A stretch of DNA of 64,000 nucleotides from Lewinellaceae bacterium SD302 (lineage in GTDB: Bacteria > Bacteroidota > Bacteroidia > Chitinophagales > Saprospiraceae). The notes under the pieces were generated by a model that was given only the letters and a program-made list of their open reading frames with translations, ran no database searches and had not been told where the DNA came from. The stretch covers positions 62,001-126,000 of the forward strand of contig PDLQ01000001.1 of NCBI GenBank assembly GCA_002591745.1, given 5' to 3'. Below are positions 63,296 through 64,000 of the stretch, piece by piece (position 1 is the stretch's first letter; every line of letters starts with the position of its first letter). The translations under genes and the position numbers were made by a program.

Positions 63296-64000
63296 CTAAA
63301 AATGCAAATTCTCCAGGATTAGAAAATCAGCATTATTACGGTTTTCGCCTGCTTTACCCCTGAGCAGAAAAGGGTAATTACCCAGCATCAGGTCCAGGTC
63401 TCCGTCTTCGTCAAAGTCGCCTTTTTCCATGGTCAGCCAGTTGCCGTCAGCTGCAAGGGGCGTAGTCATTGTAGTGAAGTCGTAGGTGGACTCATCTTCG
63501 TTGCGGAGGTAGACGAGGCCCTCTTCGGGCGAATGATTAAAATCGGGGAAGAAGGCAAGGACTGCGAAATCGAGGTCGCCGTCCTGGTCGAAGTCATCAG
63601 CCTCCAGACGGGTAGCGCCGTAGATGGGGTAAAACCAGGCTTCGTCGAAATCGTCTTCACCACCGTTCAGGTAAAGACGGATACCGTGATAAGGTTTTAG
63701 AAAATTTGAATAATCGGCGTTGTCACCGTTGGCAATCACGATATCAAGATGACCGTCCCGATCATAATCCACCAGTTCAAACCAGCTGGACCCATGCTGC
63801 GGTGGCAGTTCGATAGGCTTTGCTACTTTGAAGCCAAAATCCTCTTGTTGGTAGAAAATGTAAATACCCTCCTGACCCTGGGAGAAGAGAGCGATGATGT
63901 CCAGTCGCCCATCGTGATCCATATCCGCCAACTCTACTTTTATACTGCCGGGGAGCGGAAGTAAGGTGCCCTTTTTATAGCCTTCCGCCGTCTTTGAAAT
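63296..64000 (-). CDS. FG-GAP/VCBS repeat protein, 5' end outside window
   Basis: The frame is open from 64000 to the stop at 63296 (235 codons). Its true start lies upstream of the window. It contains at least three FG-GAP/VCBS-type repeats with DxDxDGxxD calcium loops (DMDHDGRLDIIAL, DYDRDGHLDIVIANGDN, DDFDQDGDLDFAVLAF, DFDEDGDLDLMLGNYP). It is probably a secreted surface protein. No C-terminal sorting domain is visible. A dispersed-motif copy encodes FKVAKP. Confidence 0.88.
   Translation of the reverse strand: MSKTAEGYKKGTLLPLPGSIKVELADMDHDGRLDIIALFSQGQEGIYIFYQQEDFGFKVAKPIELPPQHGSSWFELVDYDRDGHLDIVIANGDNADYSNFLKPYHGIRLYLNGGEDDFDEAWFYPIYGATRLEADDFDQDGDLDFAVLAFFPDFNHSPEEGLVYLRNEDESTYDFTTMTTPLAADGNWLTMEKGDFDEDGDLDLMLGNYPFLLRGKAGENRNNADFLILENLHF
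63818..63835 (+). repeat. Dispersed motif copy 20 (inside FG-GAP gene)
   Basis: ctttgctactttgaagcc. The minus-strand gene reads it as GFKVAK between two FG-GAP repeats. Confidence 0.75.

Noticed and set aside
2351-63835. Dispersed motif as an ordinary -7 promoter box
   Set aside because: TACTTTG is one base shorter than TAnnTTTG, copies occur in both orientations inside genes and between convergent genes, and true TAnnTTTG boxes are present separately.

Overview
The window looks like a chromosomal segment of a free-living Bacteroidota, most probably Saprospiria and Lewinella-like. This is inferred from gene content, not from a marker gene. The evidence is several secreted proteins with type IX secretion (T9SS) C-terminal sorting domains, the T9SS genes porT and a porP/sprF homologue, a giant SprB-repeat adhesin-like protein, the futalosine menaquinone genes mqnE and mqnA, upstream octamers fitting the Bacteroidota -7 box TAnnTTTG, and few Shine-Dalgarno sequences. 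No tRNA, rRNA, CRISPR array, prophage or transposase was found.

Layout. 1-13.6 kb is a cell-surface block: two paralogous minus-strand repeat proteins (the first cut by the window start), a 1.2 kb gene-free region with orphan hairpins, and a 2105-residue SprB-repeat protein with a strong terminator. 13.8-22.6 kb holds two small unknown genes, etfBA, an ArsR-like regulator, a divergent deoxynucleoside kinase/folK pair, a TonB-type protein, overlapping menG-porT, and a Nudix hydrolase. 22.6-36.2 kb has a large unknown protein, a repeat-rich gene-free tract, rmuC, a serine hydrolase, a lipoprotein, a ThuA-like secreted protein, an M14 peptidase, an NlpC/P60-like protein lacking its catalytic cysteine, PorP/SprF and a thioredoxin-like protein. 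36.2-49.5 kb has MarR, proC, a cytochrome c maturation pair (ccsA/ccmC-like and ccmD-like), glutamate dehydrogenase, a LolC/E-like permease, a DHFR-like reductase, a PAP2 phosphatase, two tandem TonB_C proteins, miaB, a four-helix-bundle (23S IVS-type) gene between inverted heptad repeats, and a sigma-54 activator. 49.6-64 kb has two secreted T9SS cargo proteins (one with a G9 tract in its signal peptide), a GbsR regulator, an rRNA methyltransferase, the mqnE-phosphatase-mqnA operon, argS, a sodium:solute symporter and an FG-GAP repeat protein cut by the window end.

How the parts connect. PorT and PorP/SprF belong to the T9SS/gliding machinery. At least four other genes here encode proteins with type A or type B T9SS sorting domains. 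MqnE and MqnA start the futalosine route to menaquinone and MenG finishes it, and EtfAB feeds electrons to the quinone pool.

The most unusual signal is a dispersed short motif, 5'-CATTGCTACTTTG(N1-2)AGYC-3'. Its 10-base core TGCTACTTTG occurs 17 times (one further copy has C for T), against about 0.12 expected by chance, on both strands and both between and inside genes. Inside genes it gives recurring peptides such as ATLPAI, KVAxP and QSSS at apparently tolerant positions. This looks like an uptake-sequence-like, chromosome-organising or miniature mobile element, and its function is unknown. A second candidate system is the inverted heptad-repeat element carrying the four-helix-bundle gene, with an apparently empty counterpart downstream of proC.
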